Origin: Duganella fentianensis
GTDB lineage: Bacteria; Pseudomonadota; Gammaproteobacteria; Burkholderiales; Burkholderiaceae_D
Direction of reading: 5' to 3'
NCBI RefSeq assembly: GCF_009857835.1
Contig: NZ_WWCL01000001.1
Location: forward strand, 1,488,001 to 1,552,000
Length of the DNA: 64,000 nucleotides
Positions 52,996 to 61,891 of the stretch are shown piece by piece. Below the pieces are notes generated by a model. The model saw only the letters and a program-made list of their open reading frames with translations. It had not been told where the DNA came from and did no database searches. Made by a program: the position numbers and the translations under genes. Each line of letters begins with the position of its first letter. The first letter of the stretch is position 1.

Positions 52996-53979
52996 ATGCA
53001 GGTGTCTAAATTTTTGATGATGCTGGTGTTGATGCTGGTGCTGGCAGGATCCAAGGCAGCGGGCGAATTGGCTGCGAGCCCAGTGCCAGCGAAACGCAGC
53101 AACTGGCCGACGCTCCAGCCAGCGCGGATCGTGTCCCATGCCAGTCAGGCGCCGCTGCTGGCAGCGGCGCGGGCCGGTCAGCGTATTGTGGCCGTTGGCG
53201 ATCATGGCGTGATCCTGCTGTCCGATGACGGGGTGCGCTTCCGCCAGGCCAAGTTGGTGCCGGTACGGGTGATGCTGACTAGCGTGCAGTTTCTTGACGA
53301 GCGAGTCGGATATGCCGCCGGGCATGATGGCGTCGTACTGGCGACCCGCGACGGTGGCGAGACATGGGCCCTACGGCACGCGCTGCCCGGGCAGGAGCAA
53401 CCCATACTGGCACTGCACTTCGATACGCTGTCGCACGGTATCGCCGTTGGACTGTACGGCTGGGTACTGGAAACGCAGGACGGTGGCAGTAGCTGGACAC
53501 AGGGCCATATCGGCGAAGGGGACAATACCGACCACCATCTCTATCACGTCTTCTCATCCGCGCAGGGAACCCTGTTCATTGCCGCCGAGGCCGGCGTGAT
53601 CTACCGTTCTAGTGATCACGGTAAAACCTGGGCGGCGCAGCAGATGGGGAGTCAGGGTTCCCTGTGGCATGGCGCAGCTATGGCGGACGGTACGCTGCTG
53701 GTATGCGGCATGCGGGGACATCTTTACCGTAGCCGCGATGATGGCCATCACTGGGAGGAAGTCGCGACGGGAACCACGGAGTCGCTGACAGGCATTGCGG
53801 CCTATGCCAACAATGCTGTAACGGTGGTGGGTATGGCCGGAACGGTGTTGCAGAGTACAGATGCTGGGCAGACCTTTAGATTGCGGCAGCGGCCGGAACG
53901 CGAGCCCCTCACAGCGGCCATTGATGACGGCAAGCAACATCTGGTGCTGTTGTCTCTTGCTGGTCAGATAGCGCCCTGA
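52996..53979 (+). CDS. YCF48-like beta-propeller periplasmic protein
   Basis: 327 residues, signal peptide (FLMMLVLMLVLAGSKAAGEL), then a propeller of BNR/YCF48 repeats, each with a D-x-G-x-x-W type turn: TRDGGETWALRH, TQDGGSSWTQGH, SSDHGKTWAAQQ, SRDDGHHWEEVA and STDAGQTFRLRQ. In oxygenic phototrophs YCF48 is a photosystem II assembly factor; here it is an envelope scaffold or binding protein of unknown role that travels with the DUF1329/DUF1302/MMPL set. Last gene of the operon, followed by a terminator. Confidence 0.87.
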   Translation: MQVSKFLMMLVLMLVLAGSKAAGELAASPVPAKRSNWPTLQPARIVSHASQAPLLAAARAGQRIVAVGDHGVILLSDDGVRFRQAKLVPVRVMLTSVQFLDERVGYAAGHDGVVLATRDGGETWALRHALPGQEQPILALHFDTLSHGIAVGLYGWVLETQDGGSSWTQGHIGEGDNTDHHLYHVFSSAQGTLFIAAEAGVIYRSSDHGKTWAAQQMGSQGSLWHGAAMADGTLLVCGMRGHLYRSRDDGHHWEEVATGTTESLTGIAAYANNAVTVVGMAGTVLQSTDAGQTFRLRQRPEREPLTAAIDDGKQHLVLLSLAGQIAP

Positions 53980-54030
53980 AGTACTAGTTTGATATGAGTG
54001 CGGTCGATGCGATCGCATTGCTTTGATTTC

Positions 54031-54078
54031 ACTCGCAGGTGCGGCGACGTTGATTGCCGACTGCGAGTTTCTTTTTTG
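54031..54078 (+). terminator. Terminator after the YCF48-like gene
   Basis: ACTCGCAG (54031-54038) pairs with CTGCGAGT (54061-54068) around a 22-base loop, then TTTCTTTTTT. Ends the DUF1329 operon. Confidence 0.75.
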
Positions 54079-54174
54079 TTGAGCAAGTGTAAGTAAACTG
54101 CTCAGCAGAGTTTGGTGTATTTCTTGCAGAGTAGGCGTGTACACTCAGCTATCTCTCTGATTTGGAGTTCTGGC

Positions 54175-55956
54175 ATGAAGAAGATGAATTTTGCGTTGAG
54201 TGCGGCTAGCGTACTTGGAATTCTGTATTTCTCACAGGATGTCATGCAGCCGATTGTGACGGCACTTGTGCTGAGTCTGGCGCTAGCGCCGCTGATTCGT
54301 GCGCTTGGGCGGGTCGGATTATCACGGATCAATGCGACGTTCACAGCGCTCGGGTTCGTCATCGTCCTGTTTGTCACCGCGTTCACAGTACTGGGTGCCA
54401 ATGTGTTGGCGCTCACAACGGATTTACCGCAATATAGTGCGGAGATCCGCAACAAATCCAAGGCACTCGAGGAGCTGGTGCAGCATCCGCTCGCACGGCT
54501 GGCACCACACTGGATCGATAGCGCGGCCAATAATGCCCAGCTTGTGGCAGGCCCCAACCCTATCCCCGTAGAAATCCGTGAACGTGTCAGCACCAGTGAT
54601 TCTATCGCTAAAGCGGTTGGCGTGGTTTCCGGCCCCTTGGGAGAGGCTTTTCTCATATTGGTTTTGCTGATATTCATATTGCTGGATCGGGAAAATCTGC
54701 GCGACAGGTTGTTGCGACTGGTAGGCCAGCGCGAAGTGGGGCGCACGATAAAAGGACTGGAGGATGCGGCCGAGGGCGTTTCGCGTTTCTTCTTTACCCA
54801 GTTGGTGCTCAATGTCCTGTTCGGCGTCGTAGTTGCCGTCGGCCTCTGGCTAATCAGCATTCCTCATGCGGCTTTATGGGGGAGCTTGTGTGCTGCATTA
54901 CGGTTTGTTCCGTATATTGGCGCGCTGATCGCCGGCGCCTCGATTGCCCTTTTTGCCGCTGCGGTAGATCCGGGCTGGTCTCTGGCAATCTACGCAATGG
55001 CGTTATTCCTTCTGCTTGAGTTACTGGTTGCTCATGTTGTCGAACCGCGTGTGTATGGCCAGAGTGTGGGTATGTCGCCGCTCGGGGTCATCGTCTCCGC
55101 CTTATTCTGGGGGGCCATCTGGGGGCCACTGGGCTTGCTGCTGTCGACCCCGCTGACGCTTTGTCTGGTCGTTGCCGGTCGCTACATCAAAGGCCTGGAA
55201 CCTATCAGCATCCTTTTTGCGGAGGCTCCCAATGTGAATGATGCTCAGCGCTTCCATCATCGCTTGCTCAGCGGCGAAGCCGATGCCATCATCGATGATG
55301 CGAGGGCATTTGTCCGCAAGTCGTCGTTGGCACGCTACTGCGATAAGGTGATGCTGCCTGGCATAGCGCTGGCGCGCGCTGGGCTGCTAGGTAGTCAGGA
55401 GGAGCAGTTTCATTCCACGGTGGCCATGGTGGCGGATACGCTGGCAACGGGCACCGTGCAGAGCCGCTTCAAAGGGCGCAGAATTTCGCTCCTCAACGAG
55501 AACATCGGCGCGCATTTGCGCCATCGCAGGGAGGAACGACTGGGGCGCTGGCAGGGCTCGCTAGATGTTCCCGCGCGCTCGGTGATCTTGTCGACCACGC
55601 TACCAAGTGTGCGTGAGGAATTCATGAGCGAGCTGCTGGTGCTGGTGTTTCGTGCTGCGCAGCTTGACGCTCGCAGCTACGTCATCGATCCTACAGGGGC
55701 TGCCGATGCTGACGAACCAGACGCGGACCAACTGGTCTCGACTATCTTCGTGGCCTATCCTGTGGAGAGTGATTTGGCGGTATGGCTAAATGCGGTAGCC
55801 GAGCTACGCCAAGCCATACCAGAGGCGCCCGTAGTGACTATCCGCCCCCGTGAAGAGGTGTCCGTGGACCCGGCGGAAGTGGTCGCTCATGTCGATCTGG
55901 TGTTGCAGACGTTTGAGGAGGCGCTGGCATTTGTTACGCCAAGTAACGGGCAGTAG
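54175..55956 (+). CDS. AI-2E-family permease with long C-terminal domain
   Basis: 593 residues. The N-terminal 370 residues form the AI-2E/PerM transporter domain (YFSQDVMQPIVTALVLSLAL at the start; ALRFVPYIGALIAGASIALF near 245; VVEPRVYGQSVGMSPLGVIV near 285; GLLLSTPLTLCLVVAGRYIK near 335). A further 220 residues, soluble and acidic, follow (LSGEADAIIDDARAFVRKSS ... VVTIRPREEVSVDPAEVVAH). The start at 54175 has GGAG 7 bases upstream. Substrate unknown; AI-2 transport is established for only some members. Confidence 0.87.
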   Translation: MKKMNFALSAASVLGILYFSQDVMQPIVTALVLSLALAPLIRALGRVGLSRINATFTALGFVIVLFVTAFTVLGANVLALTTDLPQYSAEIRNKSKALEELVQHPLARLAPHWIDSAANNAQLVAGPNPIPVEIRERVSTSDSIAKAVGVVSGPLGEAFLILVLLIFILLDRENLRDRLLRLVGQREVGRTIKGLEDAAEGVSRFFFTQLVLNVLFGVVVAVGLWLISIPHAALWGSLCAALRFVPYIGALIAGASIALFAAAVDPGWSLAIYAMALFLLLELLVAHVVEPRVYGQSVGMSPLGVIVSALFWGAIWGPLGLLLSTPLTLCLVVAGRYIKGLEPISILFAEAPNVNDAQRFHHRLLSGEADAIIDDARAFVRKSSLARYCDKVMLPGIALARAGLLGSQEEQFHSTVAMVADTLATGTVQSRFKGRRISLLNENIGAHLRHRREERLGRWQGSLDVPARSVILSTTLPSVREEFMSELLVLVFRAAQLDARSYVIDPTGAADADEPDADQLVSTIFVAYPVESDLAVWLNAVAELRQAIPEAPVVTIRPREEVSVDPAEVVAHVDLVLQTFEEALAFVTPSNGQ

Positions 55957-56000
55957 TGCTATTCGGTCGAGTGGGCAGGACTGAGTACAACCCCCTTGCC

Positions 56001-57107
56001 TTATAGCGATTTCACGCAATTGCGCCCAGCATTTTTTGCCGCATACAGGGCAGCGTCAGCGTTGCCGATAAGCTGCTCGCCCAGCGATTCGATACTGGCC
56101 ATGGACTGTTCACTGTTTTCCAGACTCGCCACGCCGATACTCACGGTCCACGGTATTACGTGGCCTAGGTCGTCGCGAAAGCCCATAGTTTCGATATATT
56201 GTCGGATGCGCTCGGCCAGATGGATGGCCCCCTCGGTAGTGGAACCGGGCATAAGAACTGCAAATTCTTCGCCCCCGAGGCGGGCGACTTCGTCTACGTC
56301 TCGGGTGTTCAGCGTGCAGGCGTCAGCCAGTGCTTTGATGACACGGTCACCGGTGGGGTGGCCAAAATTATCATTAATGCGCTTGAAGTGATCGATATCG
56401 AGCATCAGTAGCGCGCATGGTTGCGCCAAACGTAGCAGACGTGAAGTTTCACGTTGTAGTAGATGCTGGAAATGGCGGCGATTTGCCACGCCGGTCAGGG
56501 CATCCGTATTGGATGCGTCTTCCAGAGCGCGTTCCAGCAGATAGCGGCGATGATAGCCCATGGCAAATGTGACGCAGATGCAGGCGAGGAAGATCGATGT
56601 CGGCCAGATGATCAGACCATAGAGTTTGTTGGGAAGTTCGCTGAGCCAGCCGGTGGCTGCCAGAGCGAAGGGGCTCAGCGTGACCAGCGCAAGGGCCAGC
56701 CAGTTGACAAAGATAGAGAAGCCCAGACATAGCAGTGTCACGGCCAGAGGGTAGAAAACGAAGCTCATGACCGCTGTGCTGAGCCCGCCGTCGAGCTGGC
56801 GCAGGATGGCGATATCGTGGATTTGTGCAAGCAGGAGTGTGAGCAGCGCCATCAGGGTGGCACTCCGATGGCTGGGCGCGCGTCTGATAGCCCAGGCAGG
56901 AATCAATAGCCAGACATAGGCCAGCCGCATCCAGATGAGCCCGGATGCGGCGGCCGGGTCTATGGCGTGATCGACGATCCATTCGCTCGCGCCCATTACC
57001 GCCGTCAGCAAAATGACGAGCGCTGTCTGCAGGCGATATGCACGGAATTTTTTCTGGAGATAATCATTGTCGAAATTGCAAAGAAGAATTTCTTTGACGG
57101 TCGTCAT
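56001..57107 (-). CDS. Membrane-bound diguanylate cyclase
   Basis: 368 residues starting MTTVKEILLCNFDNDYLQKK (SD GGAG before the ATG at 57107). Six hydrophobic segments between about 25 and 190, then a GGDEF domain: active-site GGEEF in RLGGEEFAVLMPGS and an intact inhibitory I-site RDVD five residues upstream. It makes cyclic di-GMP from GTP, with product inhibition expected. The substrate-binding part LLMLDIDHFKRINDNFGHPT is also intact. Transcribed opposite to the neighbouring AI-2E and 7-TM genes; the membrane part may sense a signal, unidentified. Confidence 0.92.
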   Translation of the reverse strand: MTTVKEILLCNFDNDYLQKKFRAYRLQTALVILLTAVMGASEWIVDHAIDPAAASGLIWMRLAYVWLLIPAWAIRRAPSHRSATLMALLTLLLAQIHDIAILRQLDGGLSTAVMSFVFYPLAVTLLCLGFSIFVNWLALALVTLSPFALAATGWLSELPNKLYGLIIWPTSIFLACICVTFAMGYHRRYLLERALEDASNTDALTGVANRRHFQHLLQRETSRLLRLAQPCALLMLDIDHFKRINDNFGHPTGDRVIKALADACTLNTRDVDEVARLGGEEFAVLMPGSTTEGAIHLAERIRQYIETMGFRDDLGHVIPWTVSIGVASLENSEQSMASIESLGEQLIGNADAALYAAKNAGRNCVKSL

Positions 57108-57153
57108 TATGTTTCTCCACAATATTTTTTTACGATCTTACTCCAAAACTATA

Positions 57154-57189
57154 TTTGGTCGAATGTCCTAGTTTGGTACTATGTGATTT
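57154..57189 (+). promoter_or_regulatory. Regulon promoter E (before 7-TM orphan 2)
   Basis: TTGGTC (57155-57160), 16-base spacer, TACTAT (57177-57182). Core GTCCTAGTTTGGTACTATG (57165-57183), one base shorter than the other four (no base between CCTA and GTTTGG). Predicted start near 57189, about 27 bases before the ATG at 57216. Confidence 0.7.
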
Positions 57190-57215
57190 TGATGTATGAC
57201 AAAGCAGGAGTTGCA

Positions 57216-57884
57216 ATGGATCAGCATACCTTTAGTGAGTCACTTGCCGCCATCGTGCTAGTGGTAGTGGCAGGCATTTCCGGTCTGGCGCTGTGGGGGC
57301 GTAGACATTTTTTGCTGGGTGATCTGGCCGGGCTGCTAGCCTTCTCAGGCATATGTTTCCTGTTCTACGGTGTATATGAAGAGCCCAAGGCCTATACATT
57401 GTCTCGGCTGTGCGATGGTGCCTTGAAGGGTATGGCCCTGCCTGTGCTCGTGGTACTGGGTATGCTGGCGGTGACGCACCAGTTCCGCCCTGCGCGGTGG
57501 CTGAGTGCGGGCATCCTCTGGACCGTGTTGCTATGTGCCATCTTACTGGAAACAAAAGTCAATCTGACAGGGATCAGAGTGGTGGTGCGCCTGTGCGCCT
57601 GGAGTGCATTGACCGTATTTCTCTGGTACTTAGCCACGCGTCTGCTGCGGGCGGGCGAATTCGTGCATGCAATAGGCATCCAGGTGATGGTCGTTTCAGC
57701 CCAGGTGGTTGCTGTCCTGGCGGGCAACGGCAGTATCGAATTTGCGCGCAATGATATGCCGTACCTGCTGTTCGAGACTATTTCCGCCAGCTTTCTGTGC
57801 GTGCAGCTGTACTACGCGGTCTATGCGCTGGAACGCGTAATGACGCCGCAAACAGTACGTGCCAGCGTCTCCAGCATTTCGTGA
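57216..57884 (+). CDS. 7-TM orphan membrane protein 2
   Basis: 222 residues, seven hydrophobic segments at about 8-28, 37-57, 70-88, 95-113, 118-142, 150-172 and 180-207. AGGAG at 57206-57210 is 5 bases before the ATG at 57216 (an ATG at 57192 is less likely). It matches the 46397 product in topology, length and the TM3 motif GMLAVTHQFRP, so the two are paralogues placed 10 kb apart under the same promoter element. Its last 64 bases overlap the convergent DUF535 gene. Confidence 0.75.
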   Translation: MDQHTFSESLAAIVLVVVAGISGLALWGRRHFLLGDLAGLLAFSGICFLFYGVYEEPKAYTLSRLCDGALKGMALPVLVVLGMLAVTHQFRPARWLSAGILWTVLLCAILLETKVNLTGIRVVVRLCAWSALTVFLWYLATRLLRAGEFVHAIGIQVMVVSAQVVAVLAGNGSIEFARNDMPYLLFETISASFLCVQLYYAVYALERVMTPQTVRASVSSIS

Positions 57885-58714
57885 CGGCGCCTTACTTCGG
57901 CTCGTTTCTTCGAGGGAATCGTGATCAGGCAGGGCGCTTGAATTTGCTCGCAAGCCAGTTCGAAGTCACCGTCGAGCCGCGGGTAAGCCTGCAGTTCGCG
58001 CCACAAGGCGTCATAGTCTGCGTGGACTTTGCCCTTTTTTAATGCAGCGAGCACCACGCGATTTTTATTCCCGACCAGACGCACGCCCGCACAGCGTTGG
58101 TGGTGGCCCAGATGGGCCAACAGACGCACCAGTAGTGTCTTCGGACGTAGTCCATGCAGTTCGCGCGTGGTAGTGCGAACCAGCTGGCGTCCATGAGGGA
58201 CTTTGGGGCCTTGCAGGCAGCCTATGGCCAACACCATGCCGTGTTCTCCCGCAATAAAGGAAAATGCACAACTGCAGATGAGTTCACTATCTTTGTATAG
58301 CTGAATCACCAGCTCTCCTTCGCGTTCCATGGGATCAACTGCTGCCAGTCTTAATTGCAGCTGGCTGCCAGATTTTCCCAAGGTGTTCGCCAATATGGCC
58401 GGCCGCCGTGCCGCTAGCAGCGTCAACGGACCCAGGCCGCTGGCCAGCACGAAGCAATAATGATCGCGCAAGGCCTCCAGACGCTGCACGGCCGGTAGGG
58501 CCAGACTCAGATAGGGGCGGTAGACTTTCAGGATCAGACGCGGCTTTCTCTGTGATAGTTCACGCAGCAGTGGGTGCGAGTTGATCAGGATTAGCCAGGC
58601 TTTGCTGATGCGCCAGTTATAGGTTGCGCGCAGTCCCAGTTTGATAAATGCGCTGGTTCTTTGCCAGCCCGAAAGATGGGTCACGGCGGATCGAATGGTA
58701 ATTTGTTCGGGCAT
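57821..58714 (-). CDS. DUF535 (VirK/YbjX) family protein
   Basis: 297 residues from MPEQITIRSAVTHLSGWQRT; a further in-frame ATG at 58753 would add 13 residues, and no ribosome-binding site decides between them. The DUF535 core is visible: LINSHPLLRELSQRKPRLIL near residue 40, EGELVIQLYKDSELICSCAF near 130 and RVVLAALKKGKVHADYDALW near 230. VirK/YbjX proteins are linked to envelope stress and antimicrobial-peptide resistance in enterobacteria; the function is unproven. The 3' end overlaps the 7-TM gene tail to tail. Confidence 0.83.
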   Translation of the reverse strand: MPEQITIRSAVTHLSGWQRTSAFIKLGLRATYNWRISKAWLILINSHPLLRELSQRKPRLILKVYRPYLSLALPAVQRLEALRDHYCFVLASGLGPLTLLAARRPAILANTLGKSGSQLQLRLAAVDPMEREGELVIQLYKDSELICSCAFSFIAGEHGMVLAIGCLQGPKVPHGRQLVRTTTRELHGLRPKTLLVRLLAHLGHHQRCAGVRLVGNKNRVVLAALKKGKVHADYDALWRELQAYPRLDGDFELACEQIQAPCLITIPSKKRAEVRRRHEMLETLARTVCGVITRSSA

Positions 58715-58780
58715 ATCGTTTGCCAAAAAAAATGGCAAGCAACGGGAGCGCACCCCGAAGCTTGCCCAAGGAGGAGAGGG

Positions 58781-61700
58781 TTAGTTTGCCGTCGGATGTG
58801 CTGTGGGTGTCGGTTCACCCGTGATACGCGCAGCCCAGGCTGCAATCCGGCCGTCAAACAACAGTTCGTACAGTACCGGTACCAGACCCAGTGTGATCAG
58901 GGTACCCAGCAGCAGACCGCCCATAATCGTGACGGCCATGCCCGTCCACAAGGAACCAGCGAACAGCAGCAGGGGAATCAGACCTGCAATACAGGTGAGC
59001 TTGGTCATAACGATAGGGCGCAGACGTGCTATAGCTGCTGCGACCACGGCTTCACGCATGGCTTTGCCTGCGCCCAGTTCGACCTCTATGCGTTCGAGCA
59101 ACAGCACCGCGTTATTGACGATGATGCCGGCGAGCGACAACAGACCGAAGTTCGCCATGAAGCCTAGTGGTTCCCCGGCCACAACCAAGGCCGGTCCGGC
59201 GCCGATCATAGCGAAAGGAATGATGCCGACGATCAGTGCCAGTTTTCGGAACGAACCGAACTGCCAGACAAACAGGATCAGCATGGCGACCACGGCCGCA
59301 GGCAGATATTTGCCCAGCGCGGCATTGGATTCACCCGCCTCTTCAATTTCGGCGCCGAGTTCGATGCGATAGCCCAGCGGTAGTTTGATGCGCGACAGGG
59401 CGGCAGCGGCCTGATCAACACCTTGCTGGGCGGTTCCGGTAGTGTTGCGTGCGCTGATGGTCAGGGTGCGTTCCAGATTGCGGCGACGTATGGTTGAAGG
59501 CTCGGAACCGAGACTGAGCGTGGCCACAGCCGACAGCGGCACCGGTGTGCCACCCGCCGACGGCTGGATCAGTGTATTGGCCATGTCATCGGGGCGACTG
59601 CGTTCGACTTGCGAACCGCGCACGATCAGCGGTATCAGGGTGTCGCCATCGCGCAGCACCGAAACCTCGGTGCCGCTGTTGCGCATGGCTAAAGTGCTGG
59701 CAATATCACTGCTACTGATACCAAGCCGGCGGGCTTTGCTCTGATCGATCTCGACATTGACACGTGTCAGGCGCGGCCCCCAGTTGTCGCGTACCTGAGT
59801 CAGCCCCGGTACTTCGCGCAACACGGATTCGACCTGATTGCCCAGATTGCGCAGAACGCCTTCATCCGGACCGGAGATGCGGTAGGCAATAGCACCGGCA
59901 TCATTCGAGGTGCGCGAGAAGCGCTTGGCATCGATCCTGACATCCGGGTGCTGCTTGCTCATCCAGTCGCGTGTGCGTGCCATGATGGCGCCCAGTTGTT
60001 TGCCATCGGCGACCGTTACCGTAAAGTAGCCGATGTTCGGCGCAGGCAGTGGCGGATTGAGTACCAGCACCACGCGCGGACCACCCTCTGCCACATAGCC
60101 GATGCTGGTGGTGACATCGGGATTTTCCTTGCGGTCGGCCAGCCAGCGGCTTAGATCGCGCACCACTTGCTGGGTCTGACGCGAGTCTGTTCCAGGTTGT
60201 AACTCAAGCTCGATCTGGAATTGTGGACGATCCGAGGCTGGCAGGAAACCTGCTGGCCGGCTGCCCAGTACCGTCAGCGCGGCAACCAGCACCACACACA
60301 TAACACTCAGAAAGACCACTTTGTGATCGAGCACGCGGCGGATGGTGTTGGAATACAGGGTGTAGAAGCGGCTAGGTGGGGGCGTATCGCTATGCGCATG
60401 ACCTTGTTGTAGGAAGTGATAGCACAGCAGCGGTGTAACGGTCAGGCACAAGACCCAGGAACCCAGCAGCGACAGCGTCAGTACGACCACTAGCGGGCGC
60501 AAGTATTCGCTGGTCGAGGTATTGCCAAAGAAGAAGGGCGAGAAGGCGAAGATAATCACCAGTGACGATGCCAGCAGTGGAATTGCCAACGTACGACCGG
60601 CTTCCACACAGGCATGACGGCGCTCTTCTCCAGCGGCAAGCCGGCGCTCGACATCTTCGGCGATAACGATACCATTATCGACCAGCAAACCTAGCGCGAT
60701 GATGATGGCGGCCATGGAGACGATGTGCAGTTCGATGCCCAGCGAGCGCATCAATAGCAGCGTGGCCAGAATGGTGAGCGGAACTATGCTGCCGACGACG
60801 ACGCCAGCGCGCCAGCCAAGGAACAGCACCACCACGATCATCACGATGATCACGGTTTCCAGCATGACCTGGTTCATATGGCCCATTTCCGCCGCCACGA
60901 CATCCGGCTGGAATGTCACGTAATCAAGCGAGAAGCCGGCTGGCAATTGCTGTTCCAGTTCGCTCATGCGTTCCTTCAGTGCTTTGCCGACGGCCTTGAT
61001 ATTCTGGCCAGATCGCATCGAGACACCCAGTACCACCGCATCCTGACCATGATAGATCGCAGCACTCTCGACCGGATCAGCCTTCTTTACTTCTATGCGG
61101 GCGATGTCGCCCAGACGGACAGTGCTTGGTCCGGCAGTCTTATCAGCGTTGGGCACGCTCAGCGGGAACTCTTTGAGCTCCTGTACCGAACGTATCTCAC
61201 CGGATGCGACGACAGCGCTATTCAAGCCGGCAACGATGAGCTGTCCGCTAGACTGGACGATGTTCTGCTGCTGCATCTGCTGCAGGACATAGTCGCTGGA
61301 CAGCCCCAGTCCTGCCAGACGTGCGCGGTCCAGTTCGATGTACACGCGTTCATCCTGAATGCCATAGAAGCTGACAGCCTGAACACCGGGTACCCGTAGC
61401 AAGCCTTCGCGCAGCAATTTTAGCGGCGCACGCATTTCGCTCATCGAGAAGCCCGGAGCGGTCACGGCAATAGAAGCGATTGCGACGCGGCCGAAGTCAT
61501 CGTCGATCTGCGGTGGCAGTGTTCCCTCGGGAAAATACGGCACGGCCTCCGCAACCTTGGCTCGCATGCGCTGCCATACGGGTACGAGGTCATGGACATC
61601 TTCACGTAGGCTCACTTGCAGCAGAACGCTACCAGCGCGTACCGTGCTGGTGACGGTTTTCAGTTCGTTGAGCGTACGCATGCGCTCTTCCAGCGGTCTT

Positions 61701-61891
61701 GCAATCAGTTGTTCCATGCGCTCTGCTGGAAGGCCGGGATTGGCTATCAGTACCACGCCTTCGCGCATGGTGAGCGATGGCTCCTCCTGAGATGGAAAAG
61801 TCAGGAAGGCAAAGGCCCCCGTGACGAGAATCAGCAGTGCGACAAAAAAGGTGAGCCGGCTGGAATTAAGTGCAGAAGAGGTGAGCTTCAC
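58781..61891 (-). CDS. RND-family efflux pump, inner-membrane subunit
   Basis: 1036-residue HAE1-type resistance-nodulation-division permease driven by protons. TM1 FFVALLILVTGAFAFLTFPS, the periplasmic porter repeats, TM4 with the proton-relay region IALGLLVDNGIVIAEDVERR (Asp-Asn where AcrB has Asp-Asp; this variant is known in the TriC/VexK-like branch), and the C-terminal half LSLAGIIVNNAVLLLERIEV. Begins MKLTSSALNSSRLTFFVALL. ATGA overlap with the upstream adaptor gene; forms a tripartite pump with it and the outer-membrane factor encoded at 63661. Substrate unknown. Confidence 0.94.
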   Translation of the reverse strand: MKLTSSALNSSRLTFFVALLILVTGAFAFLTFPSQEEPSLTMREGVVLIANPGLPAERMEQLIARPLEERMRTLNELKTVTSTVRAGSVLLQVSLREDVHDLVPVWQRMRAKVAEAVPYFPEGTLPPQIDDDFGRVAIASIAVTAPGFSMSEMRAPLKLLREGLLRVPGVQAVSFYGIQDERVYIELDRARLAGLGLSSDYVLQQMQQQNIVQSSGQLIVAGLNSAVVASGEIRSVQELKEFPLSVPNADKTAGPSTVRLGDIARIEVKKADPVESAAIYHGQDAVVLGVSMRSGQNIKAVGKALKERMSELEQQLPAGFSLDYVTFQPDVVAAEMGHMNQVMLETVIIVMIVVVLFLGWRAGVVVGSIVPLTILATLLLMRSLGIELHIVSMAAIIIALGLLVDNGIVIAEDVERRLAAGEERRHACVEAGRTLAIPLLASSLVIIFAFSPFFFGNTSTSEYLRPLVVVLTLSLLGSWVLCLTVTPLLCYHFLQQGHAHSDTPPPSRFYTLYSNTIRRVLDHKVVFLSVMCVVLVAALTVLGSRPAGFLPASDRPQFQIELELQPGTDSRQTQQVVRDLSRWLADRKENPDVTTSIGYVAEGGPRVVLVLNPPLPAPNIGYFTVTVADGKQLGAIMARTRDWMSKQHPDVRIDAKRFSRTSNDAGAIAYRISGPDEGVLRNLGNQVESVLREVPGLTQVRDNWGPRLTRVNVEIDQSKARRLGISSSDIASTLAMRNSGTEVSVLRDGDTLIPLIVRGSQVERSRPDDMANTLIQPSAGGTPVPLSAVATLSLGSEPSTIRRRNLERTLTISARNTTGTAQQGVDQAAAALSRIKLPLGYRIELGAEIEEAGESNAALGKYLPAAVVAMLILFVWQFGSFRKLALIVGIIPFAMIGAGPALVVAGEPLGFMANFGLLSLAGIIVNNAVLLLERIEVELGAGKAMREAVVAAAIARLRPIVMTKLTCIAGLIPLLLFAGSLWTGMAVTIMGGLLLGTLITLGLVPVLYELLFDGRIAAWAARITGEPTPTAHPTAN

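Noticed and set aside
54105..54125. Partial match to the regulon element (AGAGTTTGGTGTATTTC) before the AI-2E gene
   Set aside because: Only GTTTGGT is shared; the GTCCTA half and the TACTAT -10 box are absent, so I do not count it as a sixth site.
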